A DNA stretch of 64,000 nt from Chryseobacterium bernardetii (GTDB taxonomy: Bacteria > Bacteroidota > Bacteroidia > Flavobacteriales > Weeksellaceae). Under the pieces are notes generated by a model. The model was not told the origin of the DNA. It worked only from the letters and a program-made list of their open reading frames with translations, and made no database searches. Location of the stretch: positions 868,001 through 932,000 of the forward strand of contig NZ_CP033932.1 in assembly GCF_003815975.1 (NCBI RefSeq). Reading direction: 5' to 3'. The first letter of the stretch is position 1, and each line of letters begins with the position of its first letter. Below are positions 15,776 through 24,111 of this stretch, piece after piece. The translations under genes and the position numbers were made by a program.

Positions 15776-15825
15776 CAAAGATATAACGTTTTTGTTATTA
15801 GCAATTAAAAATTCAAGTAAATTTG
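15776..15825. promoter_or_regulatory. oxyR-catalase divergent control region
   Basis: The minus-strand -7 box for oxyR is TATCTTTG (15776-15783). A perfect inverted repeat ATAAC-N6-GTTAT (15783-15798) sits beside it, suited to a LysR-type dimer. The plus-strand TAAATTTG (15818-15825) is the candidate catalase -7 box, with TTG at 15792-15794 at a long spacing of 23. A second weaker candidate is TACCTTTA at 15834. Confidence 0.55.
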
Positions 15826-15889
15826 ATAATTAGTACCTTTACAGTTCAATTTAGAAAAAGACGAGAACAATAATTCAAATCATCAACAT

Positions 15890-17377
15890 ATGGATTCTAA
15901 AAAATTAACGTTAAGTAACGGCGCACCTTATTTTGAGCATCAGGATTCCCAGACGGTAGGACCAAGAGGCCCGGTATTGCTGCAAGACTTTGTTCTTCAG
16001 GAAAATCTTGCACACTTCGTTAGGGAAAGGATTCCTGAAAGAATTGTACATGCCAAAGGAAGCGGAGCGTACGGAACTTTTACCGTAACCCACGATATCA
16101 GCCAGTATACTAAGGCTAAATTATTCTCAAAAGTAGGAAACTCATGCAGAATGTTTGCCCGTTTCTCTACAGTAGGTGGGGAAAAAGGAAGTGCTGATAC
16201 CGCAAGAGATCCGAGAGGATTTGCATTAAAATTTTATACTGAAGATGGAAATTGGGATCTTGTAGGAAATAACACTCCGGTATTCTTTATCAAAGATGCT
16301 AAAAAATTTCCGGATTTTATTCATACCCAAAAAAGAGTACCGAAAACCAATTTGAAAAGCGCTACGATGATGTGGGATTTCTGGAGTTTAAATCCGGAAT
16401 CACTTCATCAGGTCCTTATACTGATGTCAGACAGAGGAACTCCGTATGGGTACAGGCATATGCATGGCTTTGGATCTCATACTTTCTCCATGATTAATGA
16501 TAAAAATGAAAGAGTATGGGTGAAATTCCACTTCAAAACAAAACAGGGAGTGAAAAATTTTACGGACGCAGAAGCAGTAAAAATGGCAGGAGAGAATCCT
16601 GATTTTGCCCAGGAAGACCTCTGTAACGCTATTGAAAATGGTGACTTTCCGAAATGGACCATGTACATCCAGGTAATGACCGAAGAACAGGCTAAAGACT
16701 TCAGATGGAATCCTTTTGATGTTACAAAAGTTTGGTTCCATGATGATTTCCCACTTATTGAAGTAGGAGAAATGGAGTTAAATGAAGTTCCTGTTAACTA
16801 TTTTGCTCATGTTGAGCAATCTACCTTCTCACCAAGCAGCCTCATCAATGGAATCAGCTTCTCTCCGGACAAGATGCTTCAGGGAAGATTATTTTCTTAT
16901 CCGGATGCGCACCGATACAGAGTAGGTGTCAACTCTCATCAGCTGGAAGTGAACAGATGTCCTTTTGCCGTCAATAATTATCAGAGAGACGGTTATATGG
17001 CAGATTCGAGTCAGTATCAGGATAAACCGAATTATTACCCCAACAGTTTTGATGACATCACACCGGATGCTTCTTACAAAAACTATGAGTATGAATTAGA
17101 CAGCGCCCATGTTGCCAATTATAACAGAAATGACAACGACAGTGATCATTATACCCAGCCAGGGCTTCTTTACTCAAAAGCAATGAATGCTGAAGACAGA
17201 GACAACCTGATCCAAAATATTGTAGGCAGTATGAAAGGAATCACAGGACCTAAGAGGGAAGAAATCATCAACAGGCAATTATGTCATTTTTTCCGTGCTA
17301 ATATTGAGCTTGGCATGAAAGTGGCTTCACAACTAAATATCAATATTGATGCAAATATGATGAATCATTCCAAATAA
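15890..17377 (+). CDS. katA: Monofunctional heme catalase
   Basis: Breaks hydrogen peroxide into water and oxygen. 495 residues, the small-subunit class. The distal His is H54 (ERIVHAKGSGAYG). RFSTVGGEKGSADTARDPRG (91-110) is the family signature region, and the distal Asn is near 127 (LVGNNTPVFF). The proximal heme ligand is Y337 in RLFSYPDAHRYRVG. It is divergent from oxyR, which probably activates it, and is followed by a long A/T hairpin terminator. No N-terminal export signal is seen, so it is cytoplasmic. Confidence 0.97.
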   Translation: MDSKKLTLSNGAPYFEHQDSQTVGPRGPVLLQDFVLQENLAHFVRERIPERIVHAKGSGAYGTFTVTHDISQYTKAKLFSKVGNSCRMFARFSTVGGEKGSADTARDPRGFALKFYTEDGNWDLVGNNTPVFFIKDAKKFPDFIHTQKRVPKTNLKSATMMWDFWSLNPESLHQVLILMSDRGTPYGYRHMHGFGSHTFSMINDKNERVWVKFHFKTKQGVKNFTDAEAVKMAGENPDFAQEDLCNAIENGDFPKWTMYIQVMTEEQAKDFRWNPFDVTKVWFHDDFPLIEVGEMELNEVPVNYFAHVEQSTFSPSSLINGISFSPDKMLQGRLFSYPDAHRYRVGVNSHQLEVNRCPFAVNNYQRDGYMADSSQYQDKPNYYPNSFDDITPDASYKNYEYELDSAHVANYNRNDNDSDHYTQPGLLYSKAMNAEDRDNLIQNIVGSMKGITGPKREEIINRQLCHFFRANIELGMKVASQLNINIDANMMNHSK

Positions 17378-17396
17378 TCATATTGAACAATAAATC

Positions 17397-17436
17397 AAAA
17401 AAAAGGAAAAAAAAATAATATTTTTTCCTTTTTTTT
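17397..17436 (+). terminator. Catalase gene terminator
   Basis: AAAAAAAAGG-A-run, then AATAATA, then a T-run with CCTTTTTTTT: a long A:T stem with two G:C pairs ending in eight T. Confidence 0.75.
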
Positions 17437-17482
17437 GTAAAAAATTCATAATTTGCAAGGGATGATATTTTAAAGTGGAAAA

Positions 17483-18250
17483 ATGAGTTACGAGAATATA
17501 TTATTAAAAAGAGAAGATAAATTATCTATCATTACCATAAACAGACCTGAGAGTTTAAATGCATTGAATGCAAAGACCATTCAGGAGATCAGTACAGCAT
17601 TGGATGAACTTGATTCTGACCCTTCCTGCAGGGTAATTATCCTTACAGGCAGCGGAGAAAAATCATTTGTAGCTGGAGCTGACATCAAGGAATTCAGTGA
17701 CTTCGGACAGGAAAAAGCTGAGGAACTTGCAAGAAACGGACAAAACACTTTGTTCAACAAAATTGAAAACCTATCCAAACCTGTCATTGCAGCCGTAAAC
17801 GGTTTTGCATTAGGAGGTGGGTTAGAGCTTGCCATGGCATGCCATATCAGATATGCATCAGAAAACGCCAGATTAGGGCTTCCTGAAGTAACTCTGGGAT
17901 TAATCCCGGGATACGGAGGAACTCAAAGGCTTCCAAAGCTTGTCGGGAAAGGTATTGCCAACGAAATGATCTTCTCTGCCAAAATGATCCCTGCCCAAAA
18001 AGCAAAAGAGATCGGGCTGGTAAATGAAGTATACCCTATTGAAGAATTATTAACCAAAACGAAAGAATTAGCGAATACTATTGCCCATAATTCACCTATG
18101 GCAATATCAAAGGCTATAAACGCCGTTAATTTATCTGACACGGAGAAAGGTTTTGAAACTGAAATTAAATATTTCGGGGAACTTTTCGAAATGGATGATA
18201 AGAAAGAAGGAGTAACTGCTTTCCTGGAGAAAAGAAAGCCGAACTTCTAA
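17483..18250 (+). CDS. Enoyl-CoA hydratase/isomerase (crotonase) family protein
   Basis: 255 residues, a typical length for a single-domain crotonase. Oxyanion-hole segments are FVAGADIKEF and ALGGGLELAMAC. The active-site region LGLPEVTLGLIPGYGGTQRL carries the catalytic glutamate as in short-chain enoyl-CoA hydratases. It hydrates trans-2-enoyl-CoA in fatty-acid or butanoate-type degradation. It is the first gene of a close plus-strand run that continues with unrelated housekeeping genes, so the neighbours do not narrow the substrate. Confidence 0.92.
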   Translation: MSYENILLKREDKLSIITINRPESLNALNAKTIQEISTALDELDSDPSCRVIILTGSGEKSFVAGADIKEFSDFGQEKAEELARNGQNTLFNKIENLSKPVIAAVNGFALGGGLELAMACHIRYASENARLGLPEVTLGLIPGYGGTQRLPKLVGKGIANEMIFSAKMIPAQKAKEIGLVNEVYPIEELLTKTKELANTIAHNSPMAISKAINAVNLSDTEKGFETEIKYFGELFEMDDKKEGVTAFLEKRKPNF

Positions 18251-18301
18251 TCTTTCAAAAGATTTTAATCCAAATTATTTCGAAAAAACTAATGCTGCGG
18301 T

Positions 18302-18724
18302 ATGAATAAGTTTGATAAAGCTTATCTAAAAATGGCCCAGGAATGGGCAAAACTCTCCTACTGTAAGAGAAAACAGGTAGGAGCTCTTATCGTAAAAGAT
18401 AGGATGATTATTTCAGATGGTTACAACGGAACTCCTATGGGATTCGAAAACTGCTGTGAAGATGAAGACGGAAAAACGCACTGGTATGTATTACATGCAG
18501 AAGCCAACGCTATATTAAAGCTGGCCGCTTCTACACAATCTGCAAAAGGAGCAACGTTATATCTGACATTGTCGCCCTGCAAGGAATGCAGTAAGCTGAT
18601 CCTTCAGGCAGGTATTACAAGACTGGTGTATATTAATGAGTATTCAGATGACGATGGAATATCGTTCCTGAGAGGCCATAACATTGAAATAGAACAAATA
18701 TCGGACTGTGAACTAAAAAAATAA
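18302..18724 (+). CDS. dCMP deaminase-family protein
   Basis: 140 residues of the cytidine/deoxycytidylate deaminase fold. Zinc ligands are H66 in HAEANA (catalytic E68) and C93/C96 in SPCKEC. The N-terminal KRKQVGALIVKD and DGYNGTPMGFENC match dCMP deaminases (ComEB-like), which turn dCMP into dUMP for thymidylate synthesis. It lies 51 nt after the crotonase gene and 6 nt before the recombinase gene, so it is probably co-transcribed with the latter. Confidence 0.9.
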   Translation: MNKFDKAYLKMAQEWAKLSYCKRKQVGALIVKDRMIISDGYNGTPMGFENCCEDEDGKTHWYVLHAEANAILKLAASTQSAKGATLYLTLSPCKECSKLILQAGITRLVYINEYSDDDGISFLRGHNIEIEQISDCELKK

Positions 18725-18730
18725 GCACAA

Positions 18731-19651
18731 ATGACTTGGGATGAAAAGATCAAAGATTTTGAAATATTTCTTCGCTTCGAAAGAAATTTTTCAGACAATA
18801 CGCTCGACGCCTATGTTCGGGACATTAAGAAACTAAAAGATTACGCAGAAGAAGATCTGGAAAACGTCGGTCCAGATTCTATCGGTTACGAAAATCTGCA
18901 GGAATACATTTTCAATCTTTCTAAACAGAAATTCAGTGAAAGATCACAGGCAAGATGGATATCTTCCATTAAAGCCTTCTTCAAATTTCTTTTGGAAGAT
19001 GAATATCGTGAAGACAACCCTGCAGCATTACTTGAAGGCCCTAAACTGGGACTGTATCTGCCAGATACACTAAGTCTGCCGGATATCAATAAAATTATCA
19101 ATGCTATAGAGGTTAATACAGATCTCGGAAAAAGAAACCAGTGTATCATAGAGGTACTTTACGGTTGCGGGCTCCGTGTGTCTGAATTAATTGACCTGAA
19201 GATCTCCAATATCAACTTTAAGGAACAATATATTAAGGTAAACGGAAAGGGAAATAAGACCCGTTTTGTACCTTTAGCTGATTATACAGCCGAGTTACTA
19301 GAAAGCTATATTAAGGAGGTACGTTCGAAAGGAAAGATCAATAAAAAATACGAAGATACACTGTTTCTGAACAGCCGCGGCACTTCCATGTCAAGGGTTA
19401 TCGTATTCCTTATTATTAAAGAACTTACGGATAAAGCCGGAGTGAACAAGAAGATTTCTCCTCATACCTTCAGGCATTCTTTTGCTACACATTTGCTTCA
19501 GAATGGAGCGGATCTCCGTTATATCCAGGAAATGCTGGGACATTCCAGCATTACCACAACAGAGATTTACACCCATCTGAAAACAGAAGAATTAAGGGAT
19601 GTTATCTTAAGCTATCACCCGAGAAACATCAATATTACTCAGGGAAGTTAG
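18731..19651 (+). CDS. xerD: Tyrosine recombinase XerC/XerD type
   Basis: 306 residues, the usual length. N-terminal SAM-like core-binding domain (about 1-105), then the catalytic domain with the full set R149 (GCGLRVSEL), K173 (GKGNK), H245 and R248 (HTFRHSFATHLL), H271 (LGHSSITTTEIY) and nucleophile Y280. It resolves chromosome dimers at dif. Bacteroidota usually carry a XerC/XerD pair, and the single gene here could be either. It is not flanked by mobile-element genes or attachment repeats, so it is more likely the housekeeping enzyme than an integrase. Confidence 0.9.
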   Translation: MTWDEKIKDFEIFLRFERNFSDNTLDAYVRDIKKLKDYAEEDLENVGPDSIGYENLQEYIFNLSKQKFSERSQARWISSIKAFFKFLLEDEYREDNPAALLEGPKLGLYLPDTLSLPDINKIINAIEVNTDLGKRNQCIIEVLYGCGLRVSELIDLKISNINFKEQYIKVNGKGNKTRFVPLADYTAELLESYIKEVRSKGKINKKYEDTLFLNSRGTSMSRVIVFLIIKELTDKAGVNKKISPHTFRHSFATHLLQNGADLRYIQEMLGHSSITTTEIYTHLKTEELRDVILSYHPRNINITQGS

Positions 19652-19684
19652 ATATAGCTTACCTTTGAAAAATAATTAAGACGG

Positions 19685-20197
19685 ATGAAAGTATTGAAAT
19701 ATTGCCCAAGCTGTGGCAAAGAGACCTTACATTGGGATAATGAAAAGAAATGGAGTTGTCCTGAATGTGGTTTTACACTGTACAATAATGTAGCAGGCGC
19801 TGTGGCGGTTGTTATCAGATGCGGAGACGAAATCTACCTTACCAGGCGAAACAGGGATCCTAAAAAAGGGAAACTTGATCTTGCCGGAGGCTTTGTTGAT
19901 CCCAAAGAAAGTGCAGAAGAAACCTGTAAGAGGGAGCTTTTTGAAGAACTTCAGCTTGATATTGATATTTCCAGCCTGAAATACCTTACCAGCCTTCCCA
20001 ACATTTATCAGTACAAAGAAATTGATTATAATACGATTGATCTCTTTTATGAATATAATGTTTCGCAGAAATTTGAGGTAAATCTTGAGCTTTCAGAAAT
20101 CTCTGAAGCGGTTTGGATTCCATTACAGGAGCTTGACCTTAATGAGATTGCTTTCGATTCTCAGAAGAAATTTTTTGAAGGTTATCTGAAGAAATAA
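19685..20197 (+). CDS. Nudix hydrolase with N-terminal zinc ribbon
   Basis: 170 residues. Zinc ribbon C7xxC10 and C25xxC28 (KYCPSCGK, WSCPECGF) precede a Nudix domain. The Nudix box starts GGFVDPKESAEET and ends KRELFEEL, so the catalytic REXXEE is intact; the glycine usual near the end is replaced by Gln. This layout resembles the NudC/NADH-pyrophosphatase-like and ADP-ribose-type enzymes with a zinc ribbon; the substrate is not certain. It is the last gene of the plus-strand run and is followed by a palindromic terminator. Confidence 0.88.
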   Translation: MKVLKYCPSCGKETLHWDNEKKWSCPECGFTLYNNVAGAVAVVIRCGDEIYLTRRNRDPKKGKLDLAGGFVDPKESAEETCKRELFEELQLDIDISSLKYLTSLPNIYQYKEIDYNTIDLFYEYNVSQKFEVNLELSEISEAVWIPLQELDLNEIAFDSQKKFFEGYLKK

Positions 20198-20213
20198 TTT
20201 TTGTAAATATAGG

Positions 20214-20283
20214 CTCTCGCAGATTTTACAGATATAGCAGGGATATCCAACTGCTTATTCTGTAAAATTTGCGGGAGTTTTTT
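20214..20283. terminator. Long hairpin built from repeat units, with terminator character
   Basis: CTCTCGCAGATTTTACAGA (20214-20232) faces TCTGTAAAATTTGCGGGAG (20259-20277), then six T. The arms consist of the same AATCTGCGAGAG unit as the repeats at 479 and 6519. It would end the Nudix transcript. Confidence 0.65.
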
Positions 20284-20307
20284 ATGACAGCAGGAAAACA
20301 AACAATT

Positions 20308-20378
20308 TTCCCACAGGTTTCACGAATTACACAGATATATTTTATATAAGCTGTGATGATGTGTAAAATCTGTGGGAA
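20308..20378. repeat. CACAGAT palindrome between convergent genes
   Basis: TTCCCACAG (20308-20316) and CTGTGGGAA (20370-20378) are exact inverted copies, with inner ACACA/TGTGT pairing. The unit resembles the CCCACAGATGACACGGATTTT start of the copy at 479. It could act as terminator for the minus-strand gene ending at 20390. Confidence 0.65.
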
Positions 20379-20389
20379 ATATATTTTAA

Positions 20390-20848
20390 TTAATATGTTT
20401 TAGATTTCAGCATTTCCTCAAAATACTGAATAAGCAATGCTCTTTCTGCCTCTGTGAGTTTAGCCTCGTCATGATAAACAATATAGCCAGGCAGCGGCAT
20501 TGTCTTATGCTTAAGGGCTTCAATAGACCTATCAAGCATGTTCTCTTTTAATTCCTTATTATAAGTACCCCAGACAGAAAAGTTAAGATGCTGGCGTCCG
20601 TCATTCACATGGCTTTTTACAGACCATGAAAAAGGGGCCACATAAGCATATCTTGGATAAACCGTTTCATCAGAATGGCAATCATAGCAAGCATTTTTAA
20701 GAAGTGTACTTACCTTTTCAGGAGCCTGCTTCATCTGAACAAAGTTCACCTTGGAATCAACCGGCTTGTTTGTCCTGTCAATTGGAATAAGCTGGATAAG
20801 AGCAAATGCCACAAGAGTCCATAAGAGTATTTTTTTTGCCGTCTTCAT
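20390..20848 (-). CDS. Periplasmic heme-binding domain protein (Haem_bd type)
   Basis: 152 residues. An N-terminal membrane anchor (about 8-22) is followed by one c-type heme site C54-Y-D-C57-H58 (NACYDCHSDET). It contains the PRYAYVAPFSWSVKSHVNDG region and the late MPLPGYIVYHDEAKLT typical of the Haem_bd family of Bacteroidota. It is probably a membrane-tethered periplasmic cytochrome of unknown partner. It starts 4 nt after the upstream Ig-like lipoprotein gene and so shares its operon. Confidence 0.88.
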   Translation of the reverse strand: MKTAKKILLWTLVAFALIQLIPIDRTNKPVDSKVNFVQMKQAPEKVSTLLKNACYDCHSDETVYPRYAYVAPFSWSVKSHVNDGRQHLNFSVWGTYNKELKENMLDRSIEALKHKTMPLPGYIVYHDEAKLTEAERALLIQYFEEMLKSKTY

Positions 20849-20852
20849 ATAT

Positions 20853-22628
20853 CTATTTCACAGGAGTTATTACTGCATTTTCAGATTTCAGTTCTTTTTT
20901 ATTTTCCTGAAGTACAGCTTTCTCTTTTTCTTCAGAAGCTGGTGGTGTAACCGGTGCCGGTGGCGACGTACCTTTAGGATTATCAAGTGTTCTGGTATCT
21001 TTAAGATCCCATTCTTCTCTTGTTTCCCACAATGCTCTAACCAGAGCCTTTTTGTAGAAAACATAAGCATCCTCCGCAAAGGTTTCAGTGGAGAAATCTG
21101 CTTCATCCCAATACTTGTCGTTATTATTATCCACTAATATTCTAACAACATATTCTTCAGGCCTCAGGATATCAAATTTCACCTTATCTCCTTTCGTATA
21201 TCTCTGATATATTACTTTATCTGAGGAATCTAATAGTTGGATCCAGTAATTAGATGTTGGTGCATTTAAAAGGGTAAATTCTAAGCTTCCAAATTGCTCT
21301 ACTTTATCAGCAGTGAAATCAAAGCGTTTAGATTGTGCATTCTTTGCATAAAAAGAAGAAACCGTTTCTTTAGGAATTGTAAGCTGATAATCTTTACCGC
21401 TTATAAAGTCTGCATTCACCAGAATCTGATAAGGATTGGTTTCTGAAATTTTAGCATTAAACGGCAAGGCATTCAAAGAATCTCCTTTAACAGCCAATTT
21501 CCATTTTGAAGGATCAATTTTATCTATAAAGTAGTTGGATGAAATTTTAAAATCAGATTTTGGAGGCAATGATCCTCCCCCATTATCACTGAAAACATCC
21601 ATTGCATTTTTCTTGTTATATTTATAGAACAAAGAAACTGTATAAACGGTATCCTTTTTCGGCCCAATATTATGACTAAACAACAGTTTTTCGGTAGTTT
21701 CCTGCCCTATATTATTCTTTACAGCATCAAACCATATTCTTACGGAGTCTGACTTTGGCGTATGGGTTACTTTAATATCTTTAAGCTTATCATTCAGTGA
21801 CTGCACTTTTACCTCATCCGGATGGCCTTCGAATGTCATCAGAACACCCCCGGCAATCTCCTTCATATCAGAATACTTTAAAGGCTTTTTAGATGGGTAT
21901 ACACTTAAATTAAGGCCTGAAATGGATTTTTCAAAATCAATAGCCTCTTTTTTAAATCCTATCTTTTCTTTTCCCGGGTCGTACACTGAATTCCCGTTTT
22001 CATCTTCGAAAGCAATAATTTTATATTTTCCCGGGGAAAGATAATTCAGTTCATAATATCCGTCGTCATCAACCTTGGTAATATAATAGGGTTTTTGCTT
22101 GTAATTCATGGTATCTTTTACCTGATACAAACCAACCACAAGTTTATTTTCATTGGTTCCGGTTTTCTTTCTGATCTGCATGGCATCTTTAACCTCACCA
22201 CTGATGTACAGATCATCCAGTTTATCTCCTGTAGAAAAGGCAAAATTGAAATAGCGGAGAATATTGGATTCATTATTATCCGCAATAGAATTCCCAAAAT
22301 TGAAATTATAAGTGGTATTGGCCTGAAGTGTATCTGCCCACTGAATAAGTACAAATTTATTCGCAATATTTGATGGAAGAATTCTCTTGATATTTTTAAT
22401 TGGCGGAGAAATAATAAGATTTTTATTAATATCCTTTAAGGTTACATATTCATCAAAATCCAGACGAAGTTCGTGGATGTCTCTTTTTACATTAATCCTT
22501 GTGGTATCAATATTTGAACTTAAAAACTTTGGAGCCAGCGTATCTTTAGGTCCTCCAACAGGAGATCCTACCCTTGCACAGGAGTGTACAAGAAAACAGA
22601 TAACCAATAATAAAAGAAATCTTCTCAT
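20853..22628 (-). CDS. Ig-like domain lipoprotein
   Basis: I start at the ATG at 22628 (MRRFLLLLVICFLVHSC), giving 591 residues with a lipobox cysteine at position 17; the longer reading (22664) precedes the signal peptide and would overlap the previous gene. The N-terminal part (SPVGGPKDTLAPKF onward) is the Big_5/SbsA-like Ig domain common in Bacteroidota surface lipoproteins. Beta-rich repeats of unknown role follow, including EDENGNSVYDPGKEKIGFK and a similar DNNNDKYWDEADF that look like two calcium-loop-like stretches. The tail is Pro/Glu/Lys-rich. It is probably exposed on the outer membrane. Confidence 0.85.
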   Translation of the reverse strand: MRRFLLLLVICFLVHSCARVGSPVGGPKDTLAPKFLSSNIDTTRINVKRDIHELRLDFDEYVTLKDINKNLIISPPIKNIKRILPSNIANKFVLIQWADTLQANTTYNFNFGNSIADNNESNILRYFNFAFSTGDKLDDLYISGEVKDAMQIRKKTGTNENKLVVGLYQVKDTMNYKQKPYYITKVDDDGYYELNYLSPGKYKIIAFEDENGNSVYDPGKEKIGFKKEAIDFEKSISGLNLSVYPSKKPLKYSDMKEIAGGVLMTFEGHPDEVKVQSLNDKLKDIKVTHTPKSDSVRIWFDAVKNNIGQETTEKLLFSHNIGPKKDTVYTVSLFYKYNKKNAMDVFSDNGGGSLPPKSDFKISSNYFIDKIDPSKWKLAVKGDSLNALPFNAKISETNPYQILVNADFISGKDYQLTIPKETVSSFYAKNAQSKRFDFTADKVEQFGSLEFTLLNAPTSNYWIQLLDSSDKVIYQRYTKGDKVKFDILRPEEYVVRILVDNNNDKYWDEADFSTETFAEDAYVFYKKALVRALWETREEWDLKDTRTLDNPKGTSPPAPVTPPASEEKEKAVLQENKKELKSENAVITPVK

Positions 22629-22653
22629 GAAAATGTTTAAGCAAAAGTAAACA

Positions 22654-23916
22654 TTATTCTCCAAAAACTTCGTGTCCGCTATTCAAACTATCTTTGCTGT
22701 TATTCATAACAGTCTGAAGTTTCTCCTGCTGTAAAGGGAAATTCTCGAATAATCCGGATAATGCAAGTGCTGTATAAACTTTTCCGGAATATTTATTTCC
22801 GATGGCAACAATGGTGACTTTAGATTTTAAAAGGTGGGCAAAAACAGAGTTGGTTCCATGCCACCAACCATTATGATAGGTCAGCTTTTCGCCATTGTCA
22901 AAAATTTTCATTCTAAAGCCAAGTCCGTAATTGTTCATTCCTGCCTTTTCATTGCTGTAAGGAGTAAATACCATCTGCATAAGATCCGGCTTCAGGAAAT
23001 CTTTTGAGAACATTGCTTTTGAGAAATTATAAAGATCTCTTGGGGTAGTATAAACATTTTTATCTCCATAAATCAGATCCAGACGGTCTAAAGGATATAA
23101 TTTATTTCCACCGTAATAGAAAGACTGTGAGGCAGTCGGAATATCTTTTTCCTGGAAGATATAAGTATTATTCATTTTCAATGGTGTAAAAACCATTTCT
23201 TTCATAGCCTGAGGAAAAGGCGTTTTGGTTACTTTTTCAATCAATAAAGCTAATAGAGCAAAATTTGTATTGCAATACATAAATCCGGTATCAGTGTCTC
23301 TTGCCAGGTCCGGTTTATATTTGATGATCATATTCAATACATCCTGATTGGTAATAAACTGTTTGGAAAGTTCTGCCGGTGCAGGCTGTATTTTGGTAAT
23401 GAAATATTCGTATTTCGGCAGTCCGCTTCTTTGGTCCAATAAAGTCTGAACTGTCACATTCGAATAAGGAAACCCTGGAAAAAATTGGGTAAGGTGATCA
23501 GTAAGTTTTATTTTTCCGGCTTCCACCAGCTTCATCATGGCCATTGCCGTTAATGTTTTTGAAACGGAAGCTACATGTAATGGTGTATTTTTATCAATGG
23601 GCATCTGATTGCCTTCTCTACCAAAGCCTCTGTAGTTTTCGTATAAAATCTCATCGCCTTTAGCCACTAAAATTCCACCGCTAAGATCACCGCCTTCCCA
23701 TATTTTTTTATAGTACTGGTCAATATAACCAGTTAAAGATTCTTTATTGGAAAGCTGTCCATCCGCTTTTGTAAAAACATTACTTAAATCCACATTTCCG
23801 TAATTCGGAAGATTGGTGGTATTTTCAGCTGAAACCGCTTTGGATTCAGATTTATTTTTACAGGAAAAAAGGGATAGAGCAACCGTTACAGCAAGGACTA
23901 AATTACGCATCTTCAT
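22654..23916 (-). CDS. Serine hydrolase, class C beta-lactamase fold, lipoprotein
   Basis: 420 residues from the ATG at 23916. Lipoprotein signal with C19 (ALSLFSCKNKS). Catalytic tetrad S117-V-S-K120 (HVASVSKTLTAM), YCN (MYCNTNFALL) as the Tyr motif, and HNGWWHG in place of KTG. This is the Beta-lactamase (PF00144) family, which includes D-aminopeptidases, esterases and penicillin-binding relatives; the replaced KTG makes true beta-lactamase action unlikely. It lies 25 nt before the Ig-like lipoprotein gene in the same operon, so it is probably an envelope enzyme. Confidence 0.87.
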   Translation of the reverse strand: MKMRNLVLAVTVALSLFSCKNKSESKAVSAENTTNLPNYGNVDLSNVFTKADGQLSNKESLTGYIDQYYKKIWEGGDLSGGILVAKGDEILYENYRGFGREGNQMPIDKNTPLHVASVSKTLTAMAMMKLVEAGKIKLTDHLTQFFPGFPYSNVTVQTLLDQRSGLPKYEYFITKIQPAPAELSKQFITNQDVLNMIIKYKPDLARDTDTGFMYCNTNFALLALLIEKVTKTPFPQAMKEMVFTPLKMNNTYIFQEKDIPTASQSFYYGGNKLYPLDRLDLIYGDKNVYTTPRDLYNFSKAMFSKDFLKPDLMQMVFTPYSNEKAGMNNYGLGFRMKIFDNGEKLTYHNGWWHGTNSVFAHLLKSKVTIVAIGNKYSGKVYTALALSGLFENFPLQQEKLQTVMNNSKDSLNSGHEVFGE

Positions 23917-24047
23917 AAGATTCAAAAATGAGCGGCAATTTAATAAAAGTCAAAAATAAATTGTAAATATGAAGGGTACATTATGAATTATTTAACATAA
24001 ACAAGAGAAAAGGAAAAAGTAAAAAGGAAAATTAAACGAAAAAATAA

Positions 24048-24089
24048 AAAGCTGAGAAAGTTTTCCCATATCATTACTTTCTCAGCTTT
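24048..24089 (-). terminator. Terminator of the 2-hydroxyacid dehydrogenase gene
   Basis: AAAGCTGAGAAAGT (24048-24061) and ACTTTCTCAGCTTT (24076-24089) are a perfect 14-bp stem with a T-rich flank on the minus strand. Confidence 0.8.
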
Positions 24090-24111
24090 CTGGTTTTATC
24101 TATATTATCAA

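Noticed and set aside
17397..17436. The A- and T-runs after the catalase gene as a phase-variable tract.
   Set aside because: They form a symmetric hairpin in non-coding DNA ending in T, which is better explained as a terminator.
18731..19651. The XerC/D-type gene as evidence for an integrated mobile element.
   Set aside because: Neighbours are housekeeping genes, no flanking direct repeats or tRNA gene are seen, and the protein has the length and motif spacing of chromosomal Xer.
22654..23916. The serine hydrolase as a beta-lactamase resistance gene.
   Set aside because: The KTG motif is replaced by HNG and it is a lipoprotein in an envelope operon; family members are usually peptidases or esterases.
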